64,000 bases of DNA from Atrina japonica (GCA_030159075.1 BROG01000266.1:209501-273500), one strand, 5' to 3'. Numbered from the stretch's first letter, positions 50,553 through 61,871 are shown. Notes: generated by a model from the letters alone, not told the origin. Translations and numbers: made by a program.

Positions 50553-51407
50553 TAGGAAAGATGGTTTTCTGTTTTCACGGAATTGCGAAAAAATTTCACG
50601 GAATCAGGCTTCAAAAACGGAATCACACAAAAAAATGGAAAGTGACGGAATCACGCAATATTTACATTTTTCATATGTGAAAACTATACATGTACAATTT
50701 CCCATAAAAGTCAAAATAATATATATATGTATCGATTTACCATTGTAATGCATGGTAATTTCAACAAAAAATTTAAGTAACCATATTTCTTTTTCAAAAA
50801 TGTAGTTATCATAGAAGGTGAAAGCATTTGAATAGTTCTGTTGATTTGGGTAAATTAGCTTGACCCCGTATTTGTGTTGTGAGCTAAACCTGCCAGCTGA
50901 AGTTACTTTAAAAAATGATCCTTTTCCTTTGGGTGATTTCGTTCAATTTAATCAAATTGACTATAAAATGTTTAAATAGTCATAGAATAGAAACAAAAGA
51001 AAAATACAGTAATAATAGGCTACAAATGAATAATGAAAATACGAAACTAAAAATACAGAATGGCTTGTGAAGCAAGCTAAGTGAAAAAGAAAGTATCTGA
51101 AGTAAATACAAATGTTTCTGCCATCTTTATAATTTAGTAAGGATTTTTATGAAGACTAATGTTCAGCAGTTTGTACACCCAGATTTCTGACTCTGGGAGT
51201 ATTCACGATAAATTATCAGTTTGATTAAAGAATCATTGTTTTCCATGGAATGTTTTTGCTGTCCCTTATATTTATTCAAAATAATTGATATGCAGGATTT
51301 CTTACTTAAACAATACATAATGCACACAAATCACGGAAAAAAACAGAATTGACCTAATGCAAAAATGGAATGCAGTTGAAAAAGAAAATGGAAAATCATC
51401 TTCCCTA
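50553..51407. mobile_element. 855-bp TIR element inserted in the satellite
   Basis: The left end TAGGAAAGATGGTTTTCTGT and the right end CATTTTC-complement pair (GAAAATGGAAAATCATCTTC CCTA) are imperfect inverted repeats. GGTCTT flanks both sides (50547-50552, 51408-51413) and restores the satellite register. The interior has ACGGAAT-rich ends and no ORF with a known domain. Confidence 0.75.
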
Positions 51408-52445
51408 GGTCTTGTGTGACAGTGACTTCAAAAAACAGGTGGTCTTGTATGTGGTCTTGTATGACAGTGGTCTCACAAGATACATGTATGTGGTCTTGTA
51501 TGACAGTGATCTCACAAGATACATGTATGTGATCTTGTATGACAGTGGTCTCACAAGATACATGTATGTGGTCTTGTATGACAGTGATCTCACAAGATAC
51601 ATGTATGTGGTCTTGTATGACAGTGGTCTCACAAAACAGCTGGTCTTGTATAAAAAAATTATCTTATAGGACATGTGGTCTTTAATGACAGTGGTCTCAA
51701 AAGACAGGTGGTATTTAAATGACAGTTGTCTTACAAGACAGGTGGTTTTTGATGAAAATTTAAAATGTACAAGAAAGGGTTTCAATGTCATTTGCCTCAC
51801 AAGACAGGTGGTCTTTTATGAAAGACACCTCATAAGACAGGTTGTCTGTTATGACAGTGGTCTCACAAGACAGGTTGTCTCTTATGACAGTGGTCTCACA
51901 AGACAGGTGGTCTCTAATGACAGTGGTCTCACAAGACAGGTCTGTTATGACATTGGTCTCACAAGACAGGTTGTCTGTTATGACTGGTCTCACAAGACAG
52001 GTTATCTGTTATGACAGTGGTCTCACAAGACAGGTTGTCTCTTATGACAGTGGTCTCACAAGACTGGTTGTTTCTTATGACAGTGGTCTCACAAGACAGG
52101 TTGTCTGTTATGACAGTGGTCTTACAAGACATGTTGTCTGTTATGACAGTGGTCTCATAAGACAGGTGATCTCTTATGACAGTAGTCTCACAAGACAGGT
52201 TGTCTGTTATGACAGTGGTCTCACAAGACAGGTGGTCTCTTATGACAGTGGTCTCACAAGACAGGTTGTCTGTTATGACAGTAGTCTCACAAGACAGGTT
52301 GTCTGTTATAACAGTGGTCTCACAAGACAGGTGGTCTCTTATGACAGTGGTCTCACAAGATATGATGTATCTTATGACAGTTGTTTCACAAGATAGGTTG
52401 TCTCTTATGACAGTGGTCTCACAAGACAGTGGTTTTTTGTAATAG
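51408..52445. repeat. 33-bp satellite, right arm, about 30 units
   Basis: It begins with left-arm-type units, then 39-bp units carrying an extra ACATGT (51475-51610), then units of the form AGTGGTCTCACAAGACAGGT TGTCTGTTATGAC. The last type equals the subterminal sequence of the family A copy at 35347. Confidence 0.95.
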
Positions 52446-52471
52446 TGGAATCAAAAGACAGGTTCCACTTT

Positions 52472-53104
52472 ATACTCAAGTCATTTTTGTTTTTTGGAAA
52501 AGTTACAATAACATGACAACAAAAAGAAATAAAAGTAAATATTTAAAAATTGATGTAAAGATTTGTTTTCTTTTTGATAATTGCTGTAAAAAAAAAGAAA
52601 ATAAACTTTCAAAAAATTGCTGCGAAGAAAAAAAACCAAATTTTTAAAAATTGCTATATCATCTTTTTGCCTTAAATATTCTTAAATCAAAAATACACTT
52701 TTGCATTCAAATCTGAAAATGCAATTTTTAAAGAAAAATAAAGTAAATGATTTTAACTCTGCATTTTGTTTATTCAGAATGAGTGACATTTTTATTTGAA
52801 AAGGAAATTAACGCTGTTATATTTGATTTGAAATGCAAATTATTATTCTTTGAAATAATGTAAATTGCTTTGAAGAATGATATATACGCTAAACAAATTA
52901 TCTGACTGAATATCAGCTAGTTCTCAATAGAATACAGCCTGCCTTTTTTATGGTAATTTAATTCACTTTTTATTCTCGGTGGCCAAGTGTTAAGGGAATG
53001 GTGTTTTCGTGGATGATGATTTTCCGCAGACTTTTCAGAGATTTTAATTTACAATCCAGTCATTCTTTTAGGATTGATGTTAAAAAAACAAAAACAAATA
53101 AAAT
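52472..53104. other. no recognisable feature
   Basis: A-rich, AT-rich DNA. Confidence 0.5.
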
Positions 53105-54065
53105 TTGTTTTTATTTGTTTGCTTTTGTGTTTGAAATGTTTTGTGTGTGAGTGTTTGGGTGTTTGTGAGTGTGATTGTTTGGGTGTGTGTGAGTGCGATT
53201 GTTTGAGTGTTTGAGTGTGTACATGTAAGTTAGTGTTTGGATATGTGTGAGTGTTTGGATGTTTGTGTGATTGTTTGGGTGTGTGTGAGTGTTTGGGTGA
53301 GAGTGAGTGTTTGGGTATGTGAGTATTTGGATGTGTGTGAGTGAATGTTTGTGTGAGTGTTTAGGTGTGAGAGTTTGGGTGTGTAAGTTAGTATTTGGGT
53401 ATTTGTGTGAGTGTTTGGGTGTGTGTGAGTGTTTGCATGTGTGAGTGAATGTTTATATGAGTGTTTGGGTGTGTGTGAATGTTTGGGTGTGTGAGAGTGT
53501 TTTGGTGTGTGTGTGAGTGTTTGGGTATGTGTGTGAGTATTTGGGCATATGTGAGTATGAGTGTTTAGGTGAGAGTGAGTGTTTGGGTATGTGAGTGTTT
53601 GGATGTGTGTGAGTGAATGTTTGTGTGAGTGTTTTGGTGTGTGTGAGTGTTTAGGCGTGTGTGAGTTTTGGGTGTGTGTGAGTGTTTGGGCGTGTGTGAG
53701 TTAGTGTTTGGGTATGTGTGTGAGTGTTTGGGTGTGTGTGAGTATCAGTGTTTAGGTGAGAATGAGTTTTTTGGTATGTGTGAGTGTTTGGATGTATGTG
53801 AGTGAATGTTTGTGTGAGTGTTTGGATGTGTGTGAGTGTTAGTGTTTTGGTGAGTGTGAGTCTTTTGGTGTGTGTGAGTGTTAGTGTTTTGGTGAGTTTG
53901 AACTTTAGTGGTTTTGGTGAGTGCGAGTGTTTGGGGTGTTTGAGCGTGTTCGTTGTGTGTATGTGTGTTTGGGATGTGTGTATGCTCTGGAATGTAGGGT
54001 GTATGTATGTATTTTGGGTTTGGGGGTGTGTGTGTGTACATGTATGTGTTTTGCTTGTATGTGTG
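53105..54065. repeat. GT-rich minisatellite, about 16-bp unit GTGTGTGAGTGTTTGG
   Basis: An irregular mix of GTGTGAGTGTTTGG, GAGTGAATGTTTGTGT and GGTGAGAGTGAGTGT units. A larger block (GTGAGTGAATGTTTGTGTGA) repeats at about 53335, 53610 and 53800. Purine/pyrimidine-alternating DNA. Spurious ORFs on both strands. Confidence 0.92.
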
Positions 54066-54810
54066 GACAGGACATGGGTTTTAATGCATTGTACGAATCA
54101 TTATACATTGTAGCTGCCATATTGTTGAAAAGTGAGAGAAAAAGGACTTGTTTTTCCAACACAAGGATGAAACTCTTTGTTTGGCATATATACAGGATGC
54201 GAAACAGAATGTATGTTTCACATTCAAATTGACTTTTTAGGGGGAGCATGCCCCCAAGAATCCCAACCCAAGACTGCCAGAGTGTGAAAATTTTCCTCCA
54301 GAGCCTTAGCTTGTTTTTATTCCTGACTTTGAATCCATGATATTTTGTACTTCTACAATAGAAAATTTGAATCATGTCAGGTTTGCAACTTTTATATAAA
54401 CAAAATACAAATGTACATATTTCTTTAGACTTTCTTTGTAAATCATGCTAGGATGCTTACCTTACTGTCTGCACAAATCACTTCGGAAATCGGATAGACG
54501 ATGTTTACTCAATTTATGTTTGATTCATTGGGCTTAGTACAGGTTTTATATCTTACTCGAGTTGTTGCATAACTTTTTTTTCAATAATCTTTCATTTATG
54601 ACTCTACTTAATCTTATGAAAATCTTAAACATTACATGGAGGTGGGCGATTGCAATGTTTAAAAATGTCATCCGCCAGACCAAGTTTTGTCCTGTGTTTA
54701 CCATGATGTCATTAGTCAGCAGTTCCAAATATTCAAAAAGGTAAGCTAGGGCTCTCAGACATTTACTGGTTAATGGGAAGAATTGTACATGTACTTGTAC
54801 CTGATTCCAG
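54066..54810. other. no gene; possible repeat relic at 54236-54380
   Basis: GGGGGAGCATGCCCCCAAGA is a palindrome-like GC patch followed by sequence that looks like a transposon relic. Short ORFs have no known domain. Confidence 0.4.
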
Positions 54811-55070
54811 GGCCTCCATGATCAAGTGGTTAGAGCATTGTGCTTTTAACCATATAGTTTCTCAGCTCTTGTCAGTGCAAGTTTGAGCCCTACTGGAACC
54901 TAAGCTGATTTTGTAAGAAAATTTGCCAGTTTACTTACCGAAGGCCGGTGGTCACTTCCGGGCTACATTGTAACCGGGTTTTCTCCTCCACTATTAAAAA
55001 CTGGCAGTCACCATATAACTGAAAAATTATTGAATGTTGTGTAGAACACTGATAAAGCAAACAAAATTCC
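54811..55070 (+). mobile_element. SINE family G, near full length
   Basis: The head GGCCTCCATGATCAAGTGGT TAGAGCATTG, B-box-like AAGTTTGAGCCC, body GGAACCTAAGCTGATTTTGT, GCCAGTTTACTTACCGAAGG, GGTGGTCACTTCCGGGCTAC, AACCGGGTTTTCTCCTCCAC, AACTGGCAGTCACCATATAA, and an end TGATAAAGCAAACAAA. It serves as the reference copy here. Confidence 0.85.
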
Positions 55071-55615
55071 ACTAATTCCGTTGAGAGTGTCAAATTTTGT
55101 CTGCAGCACTATTTATATTCTTCAACTCCCCTAGGCCACTCAACTTTGAAGAACAATAAAAGATGAAAAACGAAAAAGTGGCCATTTGTTTAAACTTTTA
55201 TGGTTCAGTATGTAATTTATATCTTTTGTACATACTTCTCACTTAGTATATTTTGTATCTACTTGGAGATATCTCATGTGGAATTCCTTTAGGTGTCAGT
55301 TATTGGATGTCTAATCATGGAGAAGGTCATTCCTATTTGTTCTGGAAATAAAGAATGGGAGTTGAGGATTATCTAAACCTCGGAACAATACCTTGTATAT
55401 CAGTGCATCAAGGCATATCATTGATTTCTGATTTGTATGGATCAGCATGTAACAAGTTGAAGATGTGCTTAGTAGTCAGAAGGTGCAACATCACATCAGT
55501 AATGCTAGAAAATAATGAAGAAAAGCTGAAAAAGGGGGGGGGTAAGGGGAATCAGTACAGTATAAAAGATGATGACTGTGTATATATCTATCTATATCTC
55601 TGTGTGTTTGTGTGA
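55071..55615. other. no recognisable feature
   Basis: AT-rich DNA; a G8 run at about 55535 and a short GTGT tract. Confidence 0.5.
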
Positions 55616-55870
55616 GTGTAAACTTTATTTATTTTACAACGATTAACAAATAAGTTATGTCAACTTATACATGTACATGTATAAATGTCTGTCCTTGGCT
55701 CTGATGTTGGCGTAAAGGATCTTTTCTCTATGAGGTAACCAGAGTACCTGGAGAAAACCCACATGTCCCACTAGGGGACCCCCATACCATCCTACATACT
55801 CCCCTGTCCAATCCAATGATCGAACCCGGGTCACATTGGTAAGAAGCGAGTGCATGTGTATGTGTCTGTG
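55616..55870 (-). mobile_element. SINE family J, reverse copy
   Basis: Minus-strand reading: GACCCGGGTTCGATCATTGG, AGGGGAGTATGTAGGATGGT, GGGTTTTCTCCAGGTACTCT, TACGCCAACATCAGAGCCAA and an AAATAAATAAAGTTT tail. Confidence 0.8.
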
Positions 55871-55885
55871 TAGGTGCCTGGTTGG

Positions 55886-55990
55886 TGAATGTGGTGACCT
55901 CTTCCCAGATACAATGTACTGAGGTTCTCTCCACCATAAAAAGCTGACCGTCACCATATGACTGGAAAAAAAAATGTTGAAGAAAAAAAA
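55886..55990 (+). mobile_element. SINE family G, 3' part only
   Basis: GTGGTGACCTCTTCCCAGAT, GAGGTTCTCTCCACCATAAA, GACCGTCACCATATGACTGG. It lies about 110 bp before the second KIF13 exon. Confidence 0.65.
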
Positions 55991-56104
55991 AATGGCAACA
56001 TTCTTGTGCAATTTCTTTGAGCTGCATTTATTTCCTTATGATATATGTATGTATGCGTTATTTCTGTAGATTGAAGTCATTCAGATTTTATTTTTGTTTT
56101 CCAG

Positions 56105-56162
56105 ACTTTTGCTTTTGACAACTGTTTTTGGTCTATGGATGAAAAAGATCCCAAATTTGCAG
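56105..56162 (+). CDS. KIF13: kinesin-3 motor (KIF13/Khc-73-like), coding exon, 58 nt
   Basis: The exon lies between a strong acceptor (TTTTTGTTTTCCAG) and a strong donor (GCAG|GTAAGT). It reads TFAFDNCFWSMDEKDPKFA plus the first base of a glycine codon (phase 1). The FAFDxCFWSMDE signature is characteristic of KIF13A/B, and Khc-73 has the close FAFDHCFYS. In the family the next residues are (G)Q(E/D)xVF, consistent with a split glycine codon. This strand lies just before the P-loop region of the ATP-binding motor domain. The next exon, which should contain YNACIFAYGQTGSGKS, was not found before the window ends. There is no stop, frameshift or missing residue. KIF13 rather than KIF1 or KIF16 is preferred because of the FWSMDE motif. 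Confidence 0.92.
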
Positions 56163-56589
56163 GTAAGTGTCCATGCTGGCGTTAAATGATTCAATCTTTA
56201 TTGGAATCTGTCAGCAGCTGGACTTTTACAGATTTTATTTTTACAGAGATTGTGCTGGGGTTCACCATTGTTGCAAATGTCAATTTTAATCTCATTTGGT
56301 GACACAAAAAATTGGTGTTTGTGATATTTTTGACACTTATATTAATTTGAAACTATTTCTATGTAAAGCCACATAAAGTTTGCAAAAGAAAAGGGGCTAG
56401 ACCAAAATAGGCACCAAAATTTGCCAAAACTTGACTTCTTTAAAAGTCTTCTGAATCAGGTGACCATTAAGGCTTGTTTAACCTCTTGTTTTTAAAGAGA
56501 AGACTGAATCTGGCTCCAAATTTTAAAAACTGTTTTTTGACTGGTGCCAAGATTTTATGAGTCAAAGCAATCACTGTTTTTAGTGTCTG

Positions 56590-56685
56590 CATTAACTCAT
56601 CACCCCCTGAAAAACAATGGACTCTTCAGAAAATCAATCACTTAAGCCAGTCCAAATGTGTCCTTAGGGGAGAATGAGTCAACTG
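56590..56685 (+). mobile_element. family C short element
   Basis: TTAACTCATCACCCCCTGAA at the left, ACTTAAGCCAGTCCAAATGT and TTAGGGGAGAATGAGTCAA at the right. Confidence 0.75.
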
Positions 56686-57845
56686 TATAGAGTATTGGGA
56701 AATCATGGGCAGACAACCCTGTTGACTCAGTTAATTTATCAGAATTATTGTACAGAGACCCATCAGCTACTACAGTATCATTCTGTACACGTAATGTAGT
56801 CGTTTTTACATACACCTGTTGGAAGTCACAGTCAAACCCAGATTTAATTTTTCTTATTTTTCTTTCAAATAAACATGGGTTTCAAAATAACCAGGTTATA
56901 ATGATAATAAAGACATTTGACTGGGGAATCAAACTCATTTCAAATAAAAACTGGTGTATAATGTAACATGGTTTAATATAGGTGGGTTTGACTGTAGTTA
57001 CTTCAGACTTATTGTCAAAATTTTGACTTAATTTCCTGCTTTAATCACTTTTGTGTTCAGGGGCATCAGTGTGATGCTGGCACATTTTTCTAGATCCAAT
57101 TTTCAGTTTTGTTTATATTTAGTACCAGGAATTTATAAATAAATGTGTATTATTTTTACACCTTGGCTCCATTTATTAGAGGTCAAGCATGATCGGGATG
57201 AAAAAAAAAAAAGAAAAAGAAAACAGCTGTGAAATAGTTGGCATGAGATTCCTGTTAGACAAGATTTTTTATTACAACAAATGTCCTCTTTTTGATGTTC
57301 AGCCATTTATTTGTACAAAACAGTAAACAGAAGACGAAGATGAAGAAAATAATTTTGTTCAACTTAAGTGTGACAGGTGTGCTGCGTGAGTCAGCTTCCG
57401 AACAATAAACTGGAAATAATCTAATATACGTCACAGGAAATAGTATTTAAACGTGCTATTACACTCATTTGTTCATACAATTACATGTACAAATGTATAT
57501 TTGGCTTTTTTTTTTCTATCGTGAAATTTTCCAGTTTACTGGATAATACTAATAATTGCATTGTCTTAAAACTGAGCATCTTGAGTTAAGATGTGTACAT
57601 GTACATAGTGATGACAAATGGCTATAGCCCACTGTCTAAGACACTTTGTGAGGTCTTTATATAAAGTAAAACCCGTCCACAGAAATGTTGAATTAGAGAT
57701 ATTTTTGGTTACAAGTATTATTTTATGGCAAGGAAGATAAGTCAACAAATAGTTACCAAAAACATTAATGTCAGTATACATGAGAATAAAAGTTTGACCT
57801 ATAGGTTTAGTCAGTGAATGAGTACATTGATATACATGTATATAC
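56686..57845. other. no recognisable feature
   Basis: AT-rich intronic DNA with an A11-type run near 57205. Confidence 0.5.
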
Positions 57846-58395
57846 TTCATAGAACTTTCATTTGGTGATGATATAGTCAATTTGTATGTGTAAGAAACCT
57901 TTACCCTCCTCAAACTTTCTAGAACTTTGATTGGGTTGTAGCATTGTTTACTTTACATGTAGCATACCCCTCAAACCTTCTAGAACTTTGATTCGGTGAT
58001 AGTTTAGTCTACATGTTTGTGTAAAAAACCTTTACCTCCCTCAAACCTTCTAGAACTTTGATTGGATGGTAAGGCTGTCTACATGTATGTGTAACAAACC
58101 TTTATCTCCCTCAAACATTCTAGAACTTTGATTGGGTGATAGTTTAGTCTACATGTATGTGTAACAAACCTTTATCTCCCTCAAACCTTCTAGAACTTTG
58201 ATTGGGTGATAGTTTAGTCTATATGTATGTGTAACAAACCTTTATGTCCCTCAAACCTTCTAGAACTTTGATTGGATGGTAAGGCTGTCTACATGTATGT
58301 GTAACAAACTTTTATCCCCCCTCCCTCCTCAAACCTTCTTGAATTTTTATTGAGTGATAATGTAGTCTACTTTTTTGCACGTATCAAACCTTTAC
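57846..58395. repeat. 70-bp minisatellite, 8 units
   Basis: TAGAACTTTGATTGGGTGAT, AGTTTAGTCTACATGTATGT, GTAACAAACCTTTATCTCCC, TCAAACCTTC. The AGAACTTT landmark falls at about 57851, 57921, 57983, 58052, 58122, 58192, 58262 and (changed) 58340. The fourth, fifth and sixth steps are exactly 70 bp; the outer units are more diverged. Confidence 0.93.
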
Positions 58396-58446
58396 TTCCT
58401 CTGAGAAAGGAAAATGAAAGAAAGAATTTTTACGTTTTAGTGGAAT

Positions 58447-58537
58447 AACCTTTTAACCCCAAAGTATCCTAATTGTATGTTTTCTGTTGTTGTATTTAAC
58501 CAGTCTGTTATGGTCTTTGGGGATGGAAATGCTAAAC
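58447..58537 (+). mobile_element. family E short element
   Basis: CTTTTAACCCCAAAGTATCC at the left; CAGTCTGTTATGGTCTTTGG GGATGG at the right. Shared with 60885, 61775 (inverted) and 62204. The intact copies begin and end with TTAACC/GGTTAA-type inverted ends. Confidence 0.55.
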
Positions 58538-59494
58538 CATATTATATTTGGTCACGTGTATTGGATGTCATGTTATAAATAAGATGTAATTGTTAACCCC
58601 AGTACTGATCATTCATTATATACATGTCAGTACAATTTGCAGTGGTTAATGTTAGAGAGCTTGACTCACTAAGCAGAAGGTCCTGGTTTGGATTCTCAGA
58701 ACTCTGTCATACCGAATACTGTTTTTGGCTGATTTGCGAAGTAAATATTGTACAGGGGGGAAAATAACTCAAGGTTTTAATATTCGCTATATTCATTGTT
58801 GATAACGGTAGTGAATAAATAATAGATTAAGCAATGCTTCTGCATGACTTGGTGTTATTTTCATGCTACTCTGTTCTGCAAATTGTGCGAACTCCAATTG
58901 TATCTGAAGAGAGAAAAACTTGAAAATTACAACCTGTGGAATTAAATCCCAATACAGTACCAGTCTAAGATGATGTCTGTGCTCTATCTGTTTGTCTGTT
59001 TACTGTATATTAGTTAAGCCATTACCTTTAGCTGTTGTGATTGATACAATGCTTGTATACAATATGTCCATGAGGTCTTTAGTGGTCTCTTGTGTATTTC
59101 TGTATAACGGGTAGTTTTTATTCATGCTTCACTGATTACAGCATCTTTCATTATTCATCTGATTAATAATTGATAGTCAGGTTAAAGCACAGCAAAGATC
59201 AGGGTGTGAACTGTATTATTTTTCAAAGTGATCTCTGAATGGCAAGATATTTTTGTCTTTGTTGTGAGAGGATGTTATTAGTATCTAATTAACAAAAACA
59301 CACCAAAACAATTACCTGTACCATTAGGATAATCAAGATGACACATCTTTTTGTCATAGGATTAAGGTCACACCTTGTGAAATCTCTTTACGTACATTAT
59401 CAATCAGCTACAGGTGTACTAAGATTAAGTGGTACATCCAGGTTCTGTCAGGAAAACAAAAACACTTCTGTCTGTTGTCCACAAATATGATGTA
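58538..59494. other. no recognisable feature
   Basis: A tRNA-like patch at 58650-58700 (GAGAGCTTGACTCACTAAGC, TTGGATTCTCAGAA) may be an eroded SINE head; too weak to call. Otherwise AT-rich DNA. Confidence 0.4.
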
Positions 59495-60075
59495 TAGGTA
59501 AAAGAGGTGGGTGTTCAGGTAAAAGAGTTGTATGTTCAAGTAAAAGAGTCGTGTGTACAGGTAAAAGAGTTGGATATACAGGTAAAAGAGTTGGGTGTAC
59601 AGGTAAAAGAGGTGTACAGGTAAAAGAGTTGCATGTACAAGTAAAAGAGTTGGGTGTACAGGTAAACAGGTAAACGAGTTGTACAGGTAAAAGAGTTAGA
59701 TGTACAGCTAAAAGAGTTGGGTGTACAGGTAAAAGAGTTGTGTGTACAGGTAAAAGAGTTAGGTGTATGGGTAAAAGAGTTGTACGGGTAAAAGAGTTAG
59801 GTGTACAGCTAAAAAGGTTGGGTGTACAGCTAAAACCGTTAGGTGTACTGGTAAAAGAGTTGGGTGTACAGGTAAAAGAGTTGTGTGTACAGGTAAAAGA
59901 GTTAGGTGTATGGGTAAAAGAGTTGTACGGGTAAAAGAGTTAGGTGTACAGCTAAAAAGGTTGGGTGTACAGCTAAAACCGTTAGGTGTACTGGTAAAAG
60001 AGTTGGGTGTACAGGTAAAAGAATTAAACAAGTAAAAGAGTTGTACAGGTAAATAGTTGGATGTACAGGTAATAT
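59495..60075. repeat. 21-bp minisatellite with a duplicated 143-bp block
   Basis: The unit is GGTAAAAGAGTTGGGTGTAC A, with variants (ACAGCTAAAA, TGTATGGGT, GTTGTACGGG). 59738-59880 and 59881-60023 are two copies of the same 143-bp run of variants, a higher-order duplication. Confidence 0.93.
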
Positions 60076-60094
60076 ATAATTCATTAAGTGTGCA

Positions 60095-60415
60095 GACATT
60101 TAGTTGCAATGAGAACTTTCCTCTTCATTCTCAGATAAATATAACGACAATGAGAACTTCTATGTCCTTCTCAGACATACACATATAGCTTGATGAGAAC
60201 TTTCCACTTCATTCTCAGACATATAAGTGCAATGAGAATTTTTCACTTCATTCTCAGACATATAACTGCAATGAGAACTTTCCTCTTCGTTCTCAGACAT
60301 AAAACTGCAATGAGAACTTTCCACTTCGTTCTCAGACGTAATTCTGCAATGAGGCCTTCCACTTCATTCTCAGCTAAACATATTACTGCAATGAGAATTT
60401 TCTACTTCATTTAGT
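60095..60415. repeat. 39-bp minisatellite, about 7-8 units
   Basis: AATGAGAACTTTCCACTTCA TTCTCAGACATATAACTGC with substitutions and small indels (one unit has GAGGCCTTCC). Confidence 0.92.
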
Positions 60416-60884
60416 GTTCAGTCTGAGCACCTGTCTAGCATCATGATACCCCATCTCCTTCTGCTCTTTCAATAGTGCCTTTATCTAGTTCGTATTGCAC
60501 CTATCTCTCTTACGCATGACATCTTAGCAGAAATCCATTTAAGGGCAAAATTTGGACTTCCATAACATACTAGCCACTGGTCAGTATTTATATATTAGTC
60601 CTAGCATATTTTCTTGAGATGATTCACATTTTATTTTGGCATAATCATCTTATTTTGTATGGCATTTCTGTGTATGGTTTATTCATTTATGAATTGATGT
60701 ATTATCCAGTGTTGTTAACTGATAGCTAATCATTTCACATCATTTTCTCCTACTACAGATTGAATTATTGGGAGTTGGCAGTAAATGTAAAAAGCTTTTT
60801 TGAATGCAGTACTTGTTTTGTTGACCTGAAATGTAATTATCATGATTGAAATAAAATGTCAAGTATGCCAGAACAGTTCACCAT
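60416..60884. other. no recognisable feature
   Basis: AT-rich intronic DNA. Confidence 0.5.
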
Positions 60885-60972
60885 TTCACCCCAAGGTATC
60901 TAAATGGAATGTTCTTTTCTATTGTTTGGACTAGTCTATTATGGTCTGTAGGGTTGAAAGGATTAAAAACAC
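60885..60972 (+). mobile_element. family E short element
   Basis: CACCCCAAGGTATCTAAATG, TTCTTTTCTATTGTTTGGAC, TATTATGGTCTGTAGGGTTG and AAGGATTAA. Confidence 0.65.
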
Positions 60973-61090
60973 ACTTCCATTGTTGTTCAGTAGTTTAGGT
61001 TGGGAATGTTTGGTATTGATTTAGTTGGATATTTTTTTTATATCATGCATGTAGAGATTTCTTCTTATATCGGATATTACCAGATGTAGA

Positions 61091-61420
61091 TGGCCTTTGT
61101 GGCCGAGTGGTTAGAGCATACTTTAAACCATGAAATCTCTCACCTCTCTTCAGCATCTGTGCGAGTCCCACAGGAACCTGAGTTGATTTTGTAAGAATGT
61201 TTGCCAGTTTACTTGTGAAAAGTTGGTGGTCTCTGCCAAAGTATATTGCAACCCGGTTCTCTCCTCAACCATTTACTCATACACCCTAAATACACATTTG
61301 GACTATTCTGTGTCATTGATTTTCAGTAGAGTTAACTATATTTAGGGGTAGATGGTTTTAAAAAAAATGGCCATCATATAACTGGAATTGTGTTATGTGT
61401 GGCGTAAAACAGCATTCAAA
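61091..61420 (+). mobile_element. SINE family G with a family C element inside
   Basis: The head GGCCTTTGTGGCCGAGTGGT TAGAGCA, B-box-like GTGCGAGTCCC, body GGAACCTGAGTTGATTTTGT, GCCAGTTTACTTGTGAAAAG, CAACCCGGTTCTCTCCTCAA. The body resumes after 61356 with ATGGCCATCATATAACTGGA and ends near AAAACAAACAAA. Confidence 0.8.
61268..61356 (-). mobile_element. family C element nested in SINE G
   Basis: TACTCATACACCCTAAATAC, CTATTCTGTGTCATTGATTT, TTAGGGGTAGATGGTTT. It interrupts the SINE between CCATT and ATGGCC. Confidence 0.75.
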
Positions 61421-61512
61421 ACAAACAAAAACCAGCTGTAGGTGAGGTGCTGCAAATTTTGACATGTGCTATGGACTGATGCTACTGTTATTAAACATTC
61501 TTTGTTTACCAA

Positions 61513-61680
61513 TACAGTGAAACTTGTATATAAAGACTCCCTTAGGGATACAACAAAATCAGTCTTTTTAGAGAGGTGGTCTTTATATAGAGGTTGATTT
61601 GTACACATGGTACTATTGGGGACAACAAAAAACGGTCTTTGTGACCTGATGGTCTATATACACAGGTAGTCATCAGTTCT
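61513..61680. mobile_element. family B MITE, reverse copy, right end eroded
   Basis: TACAGTGAAACTTGTATATA, CTCCCTTAGGGATACAACAA, GGTGGTCTTTATATAGAGGT, GGTACTATTGGGGACAACAA. The expected GGTTTTACTGTA end has decayed. Confidence 0.75.
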
Positions 61681-61774
61681 GAATCTAAATCTCTTTAGAG
61701 TCATGTCCTATACTTCTTGTACTGAGCTTTTAAAGAATGAATCTCTTACATGTATAATGTTGGTATCTGTTATA

Positions 61775-61871
61775 ATCCTTTCAACACTAAACACCACAGT
61801 TATAATAATAGACTGGTCCAAAACAATAGAAAAGACCATATCATTGAGATACTTTAGGGAGAAAGGGTTAT
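61775..61871 (-). mobile_element. family E short element, reverse copy
   Basis: AATCCTTTCAACACTAAACA, ATAATAGACTGGTCCAAAAC, AATAGAAAAGACCATATCAT, GAGAAAGGGTTA. Confidence 0.6.

Larger units (their letters stand above)
49121..52471. mobile_element. family A MITE enlarged to 3.35 kb by internal satellite growth
   Basis: The left end ACCGTAAAACCTGTCTTGAA and about 130 bp after it (TCTCTCAAAAGATCTTTAAA, AAGATTGTAACTAAGTGGAT) align in order with the family A copy at 35347. The right end CAAAAGACAGGTTCCACTTT is the family's other terminus. The ordinary copy is about 170 bp. Here the segment next to the right terminus is amplified into a 33-bp array, later split by another transposon. Confidence 0.8.

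Noticed and set aside
49205..52442. Long ORFs over the 33-bp array (YVVLYDSDLTR-type repeats)
   Set aside because: Same cause (33 bp is 11 codons); several frames are open on both strands at once, and the DNA is derived from a MITE.
53745..54375. His/Thr-rich or Val/Cys-rich ORFs in the GT-rich array
   Set aside because: Low-complexity translation of GTGTGAGTGTTTGG repeats with no conserved segment.
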